Position numbers and translations under genes: made by a program
Notes under the pieces: generated by a model
What the model was told of the DNA's origin: nothing
Seen by the model: the letters and a program-made list of their open reading frames with translations, nothing else
The model's database searches: none
From: JAVVXB01 sp036651815
Lineage (GTDB): Bacteria > Bacillota > Clostridia > Christensenellales > CAG-138
NCBI GenBank assembly: GCA_036651815.1
Contig: JAVVXB010000017.1
Location: 1 to 64,000 of the forward strand
Length of the DNA stretch: 64,000 nt
Reading direction: 5' to 3'
Shown: positions 17,320 through 25,971 of the stretch, one piece after another
How the letters are laid out: each line of letters starts with the position of its first letter
Numbering within the stretch: position 1 is the first letter of the stretch

Positions 17320-18543
17320 TCAGAAATCCACTTCTGTATCAAAGTAGCAACATTCCAGCAACTTTTTCATTTCGTCAACACTGGGCTGGCGGGGGTTCGA
17401 TCCGGTGCAAGCATCTGCAAGTGCATTCTTTGCAATCTCAGGCAGTCTTTCCATAAATACATTTTCCGGAACAAATCCGCTTTCGGTGGGGAAACTATCA
17501 GCACCATAATTCTTTATGCAATGGGGGATCTTCAGCGCATCGTTCATATCTCTTAGATATTGAATCAAAGCGGAAACCTTCTCGTCATCGCTCACTTTTT
17601 TGTCACAGATGCCCATATAATCTACGATAACACCGTAACGCTTCTTCGCAGTCGGATCCTTTGCATTAAACGCAATCACCTTCGGAAGATACATGGCATT
17701 TGCCGCTCCGTGAATGATGTGTGCGCCGCAATCCTGAAAGGCTGCGCCCGTTTTGTGCGCCATCGAATGAACAATGCCGAGCAGCGCATTTGAAAACGCC
17801 ATACCGGCGAGGCATTGTGCGTTATGCATTCTATCACGCGCTGCCATATCCCCATTATAGGATGGAATGAGATCTTTCAAGATCATTTCAATCGAATGAA
17901 TGGCTAACGGATCTGTAAAATCGCAGTTTGCGGTTGAAACATATGCTTCAACTGCATGGGTCATTGCATCCATCCCTGTATGAGCAACGAGCTTCTTGGG
18001 CATTGTCTCAGCAAGGTCAGGATCTACGATCGCAACATCCGGGGTGATTTCAAAATCAGCGATTGGATATTTGATACCATTTGTGTAATCGGTGATGATT
18101 GAAAATGCGGTAACTTCTGTCGCCGTACCCGAGGTGGAAGAGATTGCGCAAAAATGAGCCTTATGCCGCAAGCTGGGAATTCCAAATACCTTGCACATTT
18201 CTTCGAAGGTGATTTCAGGATACTCATACTTGATCCACATGGCTTTCGCAGCATCGATCGGAGAACCACCGCCCATTGCAATAATCCAGTCCGGCTGAAA
18301 TTTCTGCATGATAGCAGCACCCTTCATAACGGTTTCAACCGAAGGATCCGGTTCTATATTTTCAATCAGCTGAACTTCCATTCCCGCTTCTTTCAGATAG
18401 CTAACCGCTTTATCAAGAAAGCCGAATTTTCTCATGCTGCCGCCGCCGACACATACAATTGCCTTTTTCCCCTTGAATGATTTAAGTGCTACGAGAGCAC
18501 CCTTTCCATGATACAAGTCTCTGGGCAAAGTGAATCTTGACAT
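17320..18543 (-). CDS. Iron-containing alcohol dehydrogenase
   Basis: NAD(P)H-dependent group III alcohol dehydrogenase, 407 residues, reducing aldehydes to alcohols. Signatures: IIAMGGGSPIDAAKAMWIKY, SSTSGTATEVTAFSII, GMDAMTHAVEAYVST and the metal-binding VHSMAHKTGAAF with HIIHGAANAMYL. Its C-terminus (ACTGSNPRQPSVDEMK) parallels the C-terminus of AdhE encoded next door, showing common descent with that domain. Start ATG follows AAGGAGAAAACAACA. It stands alone between the two twin palindromes; the LysR regulator lies upstream. Confidence 0.92.
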   Translation of the reverse strand: MSRFTLPRDLYHGKGALVALKSFKGKKAIVCVGGGSMRKFGFLDKAVSYLKEAGMEVQLIENIEPDPSVETVMKGAAIMQKFQPDWIIAMGGGSPIDAAKAMWIKYEYPEITFEEMCKVFGIPSLRHKAHFCAISSTSGTATEVTAFSIITDYTNGIKYPIADFEITPDVAIVDPDLAETMPKKLVAHTGMDAMTHAVEAYVSTANCDFTDPLAIHSIEMILKDLIPSYNGDMAARDRMHNAQCLAGMAFSNALLGIVHSMAHKTGAAFQDCGAHIIHGAANAMYLPKVIAFNAKDPTAKKRYGVIVDYMGICDKKVSDDEKVSALIQYLRDMNDALKIPHCIKNYGADSFPTESGFVPENVFMERLPEIAKNALADACTGSNPRQPSVDEMKKLLECCYFDTEVDF

Positions 18544-18610
18544 TGTTGTTTTCTCCTTGCTTTTATGATATGACTTATTATGCTTCGTAAATTAGAAATT
18601 GGGTAGATAC

Positions 18611-18652
18611 GATAATGGTATATCGATATCCATTTATCGATATACCATTATC
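18611..18652. promoter_or_regulatory. Long perfect palindrome before Fe-alcohol dehydrogenase (copy 2)
   Basis: Arms GATAATGGTATATCGATA (18611-18628) and TATCGATATACCATTATC (18635-18652), perfect over 18 bases, six-base spacer. It shares the 12-base inner arms GGTATATCGATA and TATCGATATACC and the spacer length with copy 1. There is no T run on either side, so it is not a plain terminator. It sits about 70 bases upstream of the Fe-alcohol dehydrogenase start and just after the LysR gene stop. Confidence 0.65.
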
Positions 18653-18672
18653 TATTTATGCAAATCGGGTCT

Positions 18673-19602
18673 TCACTGACCGGTTTTCTTAACCATATCA
18701 TCAATTCCTATTAAAAATAGCTCGTCGTTCTCACTCAATTTATAGTTTTCCCGATACACCAGAATATCCTTATATTTATTCTTAGAGATTTTACAAGGGA
18801 TTTGAACAAGTGAGAAGCGATCTAACACGTCCTTCGGCACCGGCGAGCTCAACAAGAACGTTGTGTGAATTCTGGAAAGCAGTTCAAGCTGGCTACCGCG
18901 TTCATAAACCGCAATATGTTTCTTTTTCTCGTTCAAAGCAGCTTGCTCGCGTACCTGTGCAATGGGTAGCGATGGAACGGTGGTATCCCCGAGCATAATC
19001 TCCGTGTATTTTCCCAGTTCATGGGGATCAATGACCTTACAACCGCTAAGCGGATGCTCCGAGGACATCAACGCAAGGTATTCAAATTCCCATATTTCAC
19101 GGTAAAGAAGCTCTCTTTCTTTTAAACAACTCAGAAAATACGGCTCATATACGGTCTGATAACGCACAATGGCGAGATTGCTGATACTATCCGCAACATT
19201 TTTAATGGCCTTAACAGAATTTGTCTCGCGGTAATGAATGCTTGTATTCTGCGACAGCTCTAATGATTTTACGAATTCGGCAAACATATGAGAAATGTCG
19301 CTTGCCCGCGGAACCGAAATATCAAAGCTCTGCTTTTTCGTTGGTATTTTTTTATAGAGATTTTCCATTTCATCAATTTGGGCAATAATACTTTTGGCAT
19401 ATGTTAAAAACTCCTTGCCCTGTTCAGTCGGAACAACACCTTTTGATGAACGCTTAAAAATTTCAATACCGATTGACTCCTCGAGCTCACGTATCGCTTT
19501 GCTCAAATGTGGTTGTCCCATATACAAGTTTTCAGCCGCTTTTGAAAAGGAGCCCGCCTTTTCGATTTCAACCGCGTATTTCAAATGAAGAATACTATTC
19601 AT
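18673..19602 (-). CDS. LysR-family transcriptional regulator
   Basis: About 309 residues. The N-terminal helix-turn-helix has YAVEIEKAGSFSKAAENLY, QPHLSKAIRELEESIG and FKRSSKGVVPTEQG, followed by a substrate-binding domain whose ligand cannot be predicted. The second ATG (19600-19602) has the better spacing from GGGAG. It is transcribed toward the Fe-alcohol dehydrogenase and is the best local candidate to bind the twin palindromes, which contain T-N11-A type spacing. That link is inference. Confidence 0.88.
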   Translation of the reverse strand: MNSILHLKYAVEIEKAGSFSKAAENLYMGQPHLSKAIRELEESIGIEIFKRSSKGVVPTEQGKEFLTYAKSIIAQIDEMENLYKKIPTKKQSFDISVPRASDISHMFAEFVKSLELSQNTSIHYRETNSVKAIKNVADSISNLAIVRYQTVYEPYFLSCLKERELLYREIWEFEYLALMSSEHPLSGCKVIDPHELGKYTEIMLGDTTVPSLPIAQVREQAALNEKKKHIAVYERGSQLELLSRIHTTFLLSSPVPKDVLDRFSLVQIPCKISKNKYKDILVYRENYKLSENDELFLIGIDDMVKKTGQ

Positions 19603-19649
19603 TACCATGTTCTCCCGTCATCCGTTAAATTTGCGACGTCATCACCTGT

Positions 19650-19853
19650 TTAGGCGTCCGGCAGCGTTTCCATAATGTCGTTAGTATCGCACGACATGGC
19701 GTTGCATATATTGGGGCGGATTCCAGTATTGACATTTTGATTATTCCCGTGCTTCATGACCAAATTCAAATCAATGGTGGCAGCCTTCTGCCGAACTTTT
19801 TTCATGTGTTTATCAATCAATAATTTCCATGGTTTTTTATAGCGGATAACCAT
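19650..19853 (-). CDS. Diverged small Cro/CI-type DNA-binding protein (possible relic)
   Basis: 67 codons. The N-terminus RYKKPWKLLIDKHMKK and the C-terminus ICNAMSCDTNDIMETLPD match the start and end of the common small XRE-like regulators (typically YNKLWKLLIDK... and ICKALDCDIGDIMEI). The middle, where the recognition helix should be, is much altered (QKAATIDLNLVMKHGNNQN). The frame is open, so it may be a diverged gene or a decaying one. No clear ribosome site is visible. No partner gene is adjacent. Confidence 0.4.
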   Translation of the reverse strand: MVIRYKKPWKLLIDKHMKKVRQKAATIDLNLVMKHGNNQNVNTGIRPNICNAMSCDTNDIMETLPDA

Positions 19854-20014
19854 GCCTGCACGTTTAAATCAAGCTTCCGTTTATGATAGCACGCGAATCT
19901 TCGCTCAGCAAGGTGAATCCTTTGCAAACGCACGAATACCTGCTTTATTCTGTTGATTTTTAGGATATTGCAGGAAATGATGATTAAGAGATTTTGCGCC
20001 CTCGATCGATACAA

Positions 20015-21382
20015 TCATGTGTAGCGGCGAATTGTCAGTGTAACAACAGCGCCGCTTCCATTCGTTTTATTTGCAAGATACAGCCGCCCATGATGGTTAT
20101 CTGCTGCGGATTGAGCGATGAAAAGTCCAAGACCGTAATGCCGGCCATCGCGTACCCTGTGTTCCGTATAAAACTTCTGGGTTGCATTCTGAAGACTCTT
20201 CGCAGAAAACCCGCTGCCGCTATCAGTTACAGTAAACGTAAGCATATCCGCCGTCGCACCAACCGTGAGATCAATATGCCCGAGCGGCGGTGACCATTCG
20301 ATTGCATTTGTAAGAATGTTTAAAACCGCACGGATCATTAGCATCTGGTCTCCACAGAAGTTCTCGGGCAGCAATTTCTTCTCCATGGTCAATGTCATGT
20401 TTTTCGAAAGGCAAAGCGCCTTTGCCTGCCATTCGATTTCCGAAAGCATGTCGCCTACTGAAAACGGTTTCGGATCAAAATCCACAGCGCTTTCCGCTTT
20501 TGCAGCAGCCATTAGCTGGGCGAGATATTGCTCAATTTTATCGGAGCTTATGTGGATTGCCTCCAGCAATCCCTTGTCTATCTGCGGGGAATCTGCCTCC
20601 AGCATTAGTTCGGTATTGCCTTTAATAATCGTTAAGGGCGTTTTAATATCATGGGTAATAACAGAGATTCTTGCCTTTCGGCTTTGTTCGGCGTTCCATT
20701 GTTGATTAAGTGAACCCTCAAGTGCAGTTTTCATATCCTCGATGGACTCCAAAATTGTATGGAACTCCTGAATGTGTGTAGGCAAAATTATAAAATCCAG
20801 TTCTTGCCGTTTGATTGCATCGGTCGCCAAAATCAGTGGGGACAGCTCTCTACCCAGCTTTTTCCCAAACAGTACGGCAATGACACCCGCCAGCGAAAAA
20901 AAGGCCAGAAAAAATAAGGCAATCGAAATCGTCTCGGGTTTTGGAAACCATTTGTGTAGGATAGGCGATGAAAAATGTGCCAGTATATCATATTGAATGA
21001 TGCATGTTTCTTCCGCGCGATCAATGCGCAGATAACGGCCTGGGGATGTTTTTTGTTTTTCCTTCAAAAAGTCCGTTGCTTGCCGTAGTTCTTCATCCGT
21101 CATGTTGTCGCTTATCAGCTGATCGTTATGGTCAAACAAGGCATAGACACTGGGAAACGGGATTATCGACGCATCAAAAGGTTTGCTTTCGATCAGTTGT
21201 TTCTCCGCTTGTTTGAGGTTTCGCTCTGCATCATTTGCCGGTAGAATCGCACCGCTTTCCATTGCAATATAAAAGCTCAATCCAATCATCGCGATGAGTA
21301 AAATCGTAAGGCAACAGAAAACCGTCAAATATCGCAAAAATAGCATATATAGCCTGATTCGTTTTCTGCTCTTCAGTTCCAC
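20015..21382 (-). CDS. Sensor histidine kinase of the lantibiotic-immunity locus
   Basis: Membrane kinase of about 455 residues with two N-terminal helices (roughly 14-38 and 155-180) enclosing a sensor domain, a HisKA region RISVITHDIKTPLTIIKGN and a HATPase domain with NILTNAIEWS, TVTDSGSGFS and YGLGLFIAQSAADNH. The start is uncertain: GTG at 21380-21382 after GGGGGG, or a TTG at 21400; both overlap the response regulator stop. Paired with the regulator at 21373-22032 and probably controlling the ABC transporter upstream at 22271-24451. Confidence 0.85.
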   Translation of the reverse strand: MELKSRKRIRLYMLFLRYLTVFCCLTILLIAMIGLSFYIAMESGAILPANDAERNLKQAEKQLIESKPFDASIIPFPSVYALFDHNDQLISDNMTDEELRQATDFLKEKQKTSPGRYLRIDRAEETCIIQYDILAHFSSPILHKWFPKPETISIALFFLAFFSLAGVIAVLFGKKLGRELSPLILATDAIKRQELDFIILPTHIQEFHTILESIEDMKTALEGSLNQQWNAEQSRKARISVITHDIKTPLTIIKGNTELMLEADSPQIDKGLLEAIHISSDKIEQYLAQLMAAAKAESAVDFDPKPFSVGDMLSEIEWQAKALCLSKNMTLTMEKKLLPENFCGDQMLMIRAVLNILTNAIEWSPPLGHIDLTVGATADMLTFTVTDSGSGFSAKSLQNATQKFYTEHRVRDGRHYGLGLFIAQSAADNHHGRLYLANKTNGSGAVVTLTIRRYT

Positions 21383-22032
21383 TTGTACCCTACCCCCCAA
21401 ACCGTTTCAATGGGACACTCCACACACTTCGGAAATTTGCTGCGAATATTTTTAATATGCACCCGAATGGCATTGACATCGCTCTCCGAGTCAAATCCGA
21501 ATACCGACTCCAGAATATAATCCAGTGAAAACACCTGACCCCGATTGCGCACTAAAAATTCACAGATGGCATATTCGCTCTTGGTCAGTGGAATCAGTGT
21601 GCCATCAGCAGCAATTGTCTTTGCGGACAAGTCAAATCGAAATACACCCAGCGAAAGCGTTTGGTGGTGTTCCCGGTGCTCCCTCCGCAGATGCGCCGCC
21701 ACCCTTGCCCGCAGTTCTGAGAGATTAAATGGTTTTTTGATATAATCATCCGCGCCAAACGAAAAACCATCCACGATATCCTGTTCCATTGTTTTAGCAG
21801 TCAAAAACAGAATAGGACATTCCACATCCTTACGAATTTTGCGGCAAAGTGAAAACCCATCCAGTTCTGGCATCGTCACGTCGAGCAGAACAAGATCGTA
21901 ATCTTTAAAATCCTGCGCGGTTAAGTATGCGGCGCTATTTTTCGTAGTGACAGTGTATCCGTCCTTAACAAGCACACGTTCTATCAGCTTGCAAATCTCG
22001 ATTTCATCATCGATGACGAATATATGAGGCAT
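21373..22032 (-). CDS. OmpR-family response regulator
   Basis: 219 residues: receiver domain with FVIDDEIEICKLI, phospho-acceptor in LVLLDVTMPELDGFSLC, FLTAKTMEQD and DYIKKPFNLSELRAR, and a winged helix ending in ETVWGVGYKW. Start ATG follows GGAGGAATTGA. It is coupled to the kinase gene. Regulators of this type commonly control adjacent peptide-antibiotic immunity transporters; the transporter genes lie just upstream in the same direction. Confidence 0.92.
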   Translation of the reverse strand: MPHIFVIDDEIEICKLIERVLVKDGYTVTTKNSAAYLTAQDFKDYDLVLLDVTMPELDGFSLCRKIRKDVECPILFLTAKTMEQDIVDGFSFGADDYIKKPFNLSELRARVAAHLRREHREHHQTLSLGVFRFDLSAKTIAADGTLIPLTKSEYAICEFLVRNRGQVFSLDYILESVFGFDSESDVNAIRVHIKNIRSKFPKCVECPIETVWGVGYKWN

Positions 22033-22129
22033 TCAATTCCTCCATTCCCCCCTGCTTGCATCGATTTGATACGTGTGGATTGTAGCATGAGGATTGATTG
22101 AGCCGCTATCCGGGCGTGCTTCTTAAAGC

Positions 22130-22262
22130 GAACCTTTCAGTTTCAAATAAATTTTTCGTCAGCTCAAGCGAAAATTCTCGGGTTCACTGGAGATGAATCT
22201 CAGATTACGAGCGCACAAGCAACAAAAAAGATACCGAAAACGCTTTGTGGGGATCCATTTGA
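22130..22262. repeat. Dispersed non-coding repeat, copy A
   Basis: The stretch starting near GTTTCAAATAAATTTTTCG and running through GTCAGCTCAAGCGAAAATT, GGTTCACTGGAGATGAATCT and AAAACGCTTTG to CATTTGAAACG lines up along its length with 51075-51200 (copy B), by eye at roughly two thirds identity with small gaps. Neither copy is inside a gene. It fills most of the gap between the response regulator start and the end of the ABC permease gene. Confidence 0.5.
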
Positions 22263-22270
22263 AACGTAAC

Positions 22271-23029
22271 TTACTCCGAATCATTCCTTTTTCCCTCCCA
22301 TTTGGCACTCCAAAGTACCAAAAACAAAAGTAATGCAGCGGTTGATATTACAATATTGACCAGCGCCGACATAACTTCCGTATCATTGATGAAAGAAGCA
22401 TTTCCTGTCTCGCAATTCACTAGCATGCTACATAACCGTACAGCTATGCTCCAAGGAAGAAATGGCCAAATCCGGTCTCCAAGTCCTGTCAGAAACAGTG
22501 CGGAAAGCAGACTGCCAACGATCCCAAGACTCAACCCAACACCCTTACTGCATGCAAAGCTTATGATGTATTGTAACATATACAAAGGCAGATTTCCTAG
22601 CAGTAACAACATTGTTGCCTTACTATACAGTGAAAGAGAAAATTCAACATTTCCCATTAAGATAAAAAAGATTCCGAAGCCAAGGACGGCAAGTATGGAA
22701 GATAGCAGCCCAAGCAATAGCAAGACCGTCAACTTTGAAAAATGAGGAATCGTTTTTTTACCGGGAACAGACAGCAGCATTTGACAGCCGCCTGCTTGCT
22801 TCTCCCGCTCTGATTCCATAACCGTTACAATCCCAATTATCAGCGGAAATGCCATCGCTACCACTTGTAAATAGGCGGCTATTTTCTGCGCTTCATTCCA
22901 TGGAGAAACAGTATAATAGGCAAGAAACACGGTCAAGCCAAAGAGTGGCACAAGCAGATGAACCAACAGCAAGGTGGAGTGTACAGCTTTGTATCCGTCT
23001 GATTTGATTATTCTCATCAATAATTTCAT
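22271..23029 (-). CDS. Lantibiotic-immunity ABC transporter permease (MutG/EpiG-like)
   Basis: 252-residue membrane protein with about six helices, resembling the G-type permease of LanFEG immunity transporters. Recognisable blocks are SDGYKAVHSTLLLVHLLVPL near the start and SEREKQAGGCQMLLSVPGKK after the second helix. Start ATG follows CAGGAGGCGTAGAC, two bases after the E-type permease gene ends. Third gene of the transporter operon. It likely removes cationic peptide antibiotics from the membrane; no lantibiotic precursor gene is present nearby. Confidence 0.8.
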   Translation of the reverse strand: MKLLMRIIKSDGYKAVHSTLLLVHLLVPLFGLTVFLAYYTVSPWNEAQKIAAYLQVVAMAFPLIIGIVTVMESEREKQAGGCQMLLSVPGKKTIPHFSKLTVLLLLGLLSSILAVLGFGIFFILMGNVEFSLSLYSKATMLLLLGNLPLYMLQYIISFACSKGVGLSLGIVGSLLSALFLTGLGDRIWPFLPWSIAVRLCSMLVNCETGNASFINDTEVMSALVNIVISTAALLLFLVLWSAKWEGKRNDSE

Positions 23030-23031
23030 GT

Positions 23032-23763
23032 CTACGCCTCCTGTTTTCGAAACCAGCGTGTGGTGGCTACGGTCAACACAAGCAAAAGCGCAGCAGCAAT
23101 CAAGACACCCGGTAAAATGACAGCAGGATTCGTGATTTCGCTGCCGGCCTCTGCGCTCAGCCCATTAGGCAGCACCCCAATGACGGCACACATTAGCCTA
23201 GCGGGAATGGAAAATGGAATCCACCAAATACTTTTTACCGCACATACAACCGCAACACCGAAATTACAGAGCAAGCTTAATAGAATTGACGCGAATATTC
23301 CGATTTTTTCCGTTGCAAACATCCATAATGGAATTTGCCATGCAAAGGTGACAAACAGTAAAACGCTGGCAAAAAAACTTGCTCCGATATTAATCGTTTG
23401 TTCAAACAGCAATCCGCCGAGTGTTACGCCAACGAAAAAAAGCATGCAGGACGCAAACAAAAGCAAACTGCAGAGTACAATCTGCACAAGCCAAAGTCTA
23501 TCCTTTTGCACTACAATCCCAAATAAACCATGACGATTTTTTTTTCGCTCTTTCGCTACCATAAAAGCTGAAAGCAACGTACAGCAGCTTGGCAGTAGCA
23601 TCGTATACCACCAGTTGTAAGCACCTTCCTGCAGATATCTCCCACCCATCAGCATCAATGCCAGCAAGATCGAAAAAAGCGGAGCTATCCACGGTAGTAT
23701 CAGGTTGAAGCTATGCTTCTGTTTGAGCCATTCAGATTGTAAAAAGTGATGCACTTTGCTCAC
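23032..23763 (-). CDS. Lantibiotic-immunity ABC transporter permease (MutE/EpiE-like)
   Basis: 243 residues, about six membrane helices, with the LQSEWLKQKHSFNLILPWIAP start and AYNWWYTMLLPSCCTLLSAF block seen in the E-type permeases of peptide-immunity transporters. It overlaps the ATPase gene by 32 bases if the GTG at 23761-23763 is used; a GTG at 23754 is possible. It pairs with the G-type permease downstream to form the membrane part. Confidence 0.8.
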   Translation of the reverse strand: MSKVHHFLQSEWLKQKHSFNLILPWIAPLFSILLALMLMGGRYLQEGAYNWWYTMLLPSCCTLLSAFMVAKERKKNRHGLFGIVVQKDRLWLVQIVLCSLLLFASCMLFFVGVTLGGLLFEQTINIGASFFASVLLFVTFAWQIPLWMFATEKIGIFASILLSLLCNFGVAVVCAVKSIWWIPFSIPARLMCAVIGVLPNGLSAEAGSEITNPAVILPGVLIAAALLLVLTVATTRWFRKQEA

Positions 23764-24451
23764 CTGCCTTTCGTATCACCTCCATAAATAGTGATTCCAA
23801 GTCGTCAGCCGCATTCGCTTTTTCCTGATACCATAGCTCACCGTTTACAATAATTCCAACATGATCGGCGATTTGTTCAACCTCGGATAATATATGACTA
23901 GACAGAATCACCGTGATGCCCTGTTGCGGGAAGGTTCGAATCAATGCTCTCAAATCACCGATGCCAATGGGATCCAGCCCATTGGTTGGCTCATCTAATA
24001 TCAGTAGTTTCGGATGGTTCAGCAATGCCACTGCAATCCCAAGCCGTTGCTTCATGCCCATCGAAAACTGCCCCGCTCTCTTTTTACCGGTGTTGGTGAG
24101 GGCCACTGTTTCCAGCACTTCCTGAATGCGGCTGTCTGGCAACCCATATAACAGGGTACGTACTTTTAAATTCTCGTGAGCAGTCAGATTTTCATAGAGT
24201 GGCGGCGTCTCGATCAGCGCGCCAATGGATAGCAAATCATTTCGAGTCCATGGTTTACCGTTAAAAAAAACTTCTCCGGCAGTTGGGATAAGCATTCCAG
24301 CCAACATTTTCAACAACGTGGACTTTCCTGCACCGTTTGGTCCAAGCAGCCCATAAATCGAATTTTCCGATACCGCAATTGAAATATTATAATTCGCCTT
24401 TTGTTTTTTGAAGTTTTTGCATAAATTATGCGTTTCCAATATATTGTTCAC
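23732..24451 (-). CDS. Lantibiotic-immunity ABC transporter ATP-binding protein
   Basis: 239-residue cytoplasmic ATPase: Walker A GLLGPNGAGKST, signature QFSMGMKQRLGIAVALL, Walker B LLILDEPTNGLDP and switch VILSSHILSEVEQIADHVG. It belongs to the BcrA/LanF group. Start GTG follows AGGAGGACATTTTCAA. First gene of a transporter operon followed on the same strand by a two-component system, the standard arrangement for sensing and resisting membrane-active peptides. Confidence 0.9.
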   Translation of the reverse strand: MNNILETHNLCKNFKKQKANYNISIAVSENSIYGLLGPNGAGKSTLLKMLAGMLIPTAGEVFFNGKPWTRNDLLSIGALIETPPLYENLTAHENLKVRTLLYGLPDSRIQEVLETVALTNTGKKRAGQFSMGMKQRLGIAVALLNHPKLLILDEPTNGLDPIGIGDLRALIRTFPQQGITVILSSHILSEVEQIADHVGIIVNGELWYQEKANAADDLESLFMEVIRKAGEQSASLFTI

Positions 24452-24638
24452 TTGAAAATGTCCTCCTCTCTTGTATCACAAAAGTATAAAGGACATTTAT
24501 AAAGATTCTATAAAGTTATGAAGATTGCTTTCATTTGTTTTTTATTCTGAATTAAACTAATTTTTGCTGCAACACTCAGCAGTCTTCTTGCTATTTTAAA
24601 AATGTTCTCGCATATTAGATACCCCGGAATCTTTACGC

Positions 24639-24698
24639 AAACTGCCGCGCCAAGTACAATTCTGAAAAGAATGCGGTTTGTACGTAGCACGGCAGTTT
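24639..24698. other. Large interrupted hairpin between two operons
   Basis: Outer arms AAACTGCCG (24639-24647) and CGGCAGTTT (24690-24698) and inner arms GTACAA and TTGTAC can pair in one 60-base structure. There is no T run after either arm. It lies between the end of the TRAP catabolic cluster and the ABC transporter start; role unknown. Confidence 0.4.
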
Positions 24699-24735
24699 CA
24701 ATGTGATAGATCCTTGCGAAAAAATTGGTTTTCGC

Positions 24736-25929
24736 CTACTTGATCGTTTTGACTAGTGTTTTATCCATGGCCGCATCGGTCAGTTCCTGTCCAATGCCTG
24801 GCAGATCCGGGCAGGTCAGATAGCTGTCAACAGGCTGATAATCATATTTGCAAATATCGCGCATCTCCTGCTTGATGGCACATTCGTGAAGCTCATGAAT
24901 CAGGAAGTTGGGGATAACGCTCTCAACTTGCATAGCAGCAGCTGTCGATATGGGACCGCCACACACATGAATTTGCACCTGCACATCGTAGATAGACGCC
25001 ATATCGCTAATTTTTTTTATTTCACTGATACCACCGCACAGGCAAACATCCGGCTGGATAACCTGCAACGCACGTTTTTCAAAGAAAGGACGATAGCCGT
25101 AGCGCGTATAGATGCGTTCGCCAGAAGCGAGCGGAATATCAATTTTTTTATGAATCTCAAGCATGGATTCCACATTGAGCGGATGCACTGGTTCTTCGCA
25201 GTAAAGAATGTTCATGTTGCACAAAGCCTTACCAAGTTGAACGGCTGAAGTTGTATCCGTATAGGAATGAAGCTCAATAACGATACCCAGATCAGGGCTC
25301 ACATCGCGAATGGCCTGTACACGTGCAACAGCCAGATCAAATACATGCTTCGGTAGCGGTCCGCGCATACGCCAAGCAGGATCCGTATTCTCTCTGCCCC
25401 ATACGCCGGCATCTGTCACGCCAATCGGATCCACTTTGATGCAAGTGAAGCCTTCTGCCATGGCCTTGCGCGCTGCTTCCGCATACGCTTCCGGCTGAAC
25501 AAGGTTTTTATGTTCACATCCCCAATCAAACTGAATTTGGCTGGCATAGGTCCATAGCTTCTGATTCGTCTTTCCACCAAGTAACTGCCATACAGGCTGG
25601 TTCAATGCTTTACCCTTAATATCCCAAAGAGCAATGTCCACCGCACTCATGCCACCATTGATGACGGTTCCTCCTCCCATGCCCCAGAACGTATTCCGAA
25701 ACAAATGCTCAAAAATTGCTTCGCTTTTCAAGGGATCTTTTCCAATAATCTCGTTGGCAAAGTCGATGGCAATTCCTACGCCTGCATTGCGTGCTTTTCC
25801 ATAGGCTACGCCAACTTCACCAAAGCCACTGATTCCTTCATCCGTATTAATGCGAATACAAATAGGCTGACAGGTCTTTAACGTTTTATCCAGCGCGAAA
25901 TCAAATACGTCTACACTCGTTATTTTCAT
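24736..25929 (-). CDS. Enolase-superfamily (mandelate racemase/galactonate dehydratase-like) enzyme
   Basis: About 397 residues. N-terminal capping domain (KITSVDVFDFAL, GISGFGEVGVAYG) and a TIM barrel with FTCIKVDPIG, metal-ligand strands IVIELHSYT, LYCEEPVHPLN and LASGERIYTRYG, then HVCGGPISTAAAMQ near the C-terminus. Such enzymes abstract a proton next to a carboxylate to dehydrate or epimerise sugar acids. The ATG at 25927-25929 follows GGAGAAATAAT. Last gene of the TRAP-linked cluster, so its substrate is probably what the TRAP transporter imports. The exact acid cannot be told. Confidence 0.85.
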   Translation of the reverse strand: MKITSVDVFDFALDKTLKTCQPICIRINTDEGISGFGEVGVAYGKARNAGVGIAIDFANEIIGKDPLKSEAIFEHLFRNTFWGMGGGTVINGGMSAVDIALWDIKGKALNQPVWQLLGGKTNQKLWTYASQIQFDWGCEHKNLVQPEAYAEAARKAMAEGFTCIKVDPIGVTDAGVWGRENTDPAWRMRGPLPKHVFDLAVARVQAIRDVSPDLGIVIELHSYTDTTSAVQLGKALCNMNILYCEEPVHPLNVESMLEIHKKIDIPLASGERIYTRYGYRPFFEKRALQVIQPDVCLCGGISEIKKISDMASIYDVQVQIHVCGGPISTAAAMQVESVIPNFLIHELHECAIKQEMRDICKYDYQPVDSYLTCPDLPGIGQELTDAAMDKTLVKTIK

Positions 25930-25971
25930 ATTATTTCTCCGATCATTATTCATTATTGCGAAACTCTGTCC

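Noticed and set aside
20015..24451. A lantibiotic biosynthesis cluster
   Set aside because: Only immunity transporter and two-component genes are present; there is no LanB/C/M enzyme or precursor peptide.
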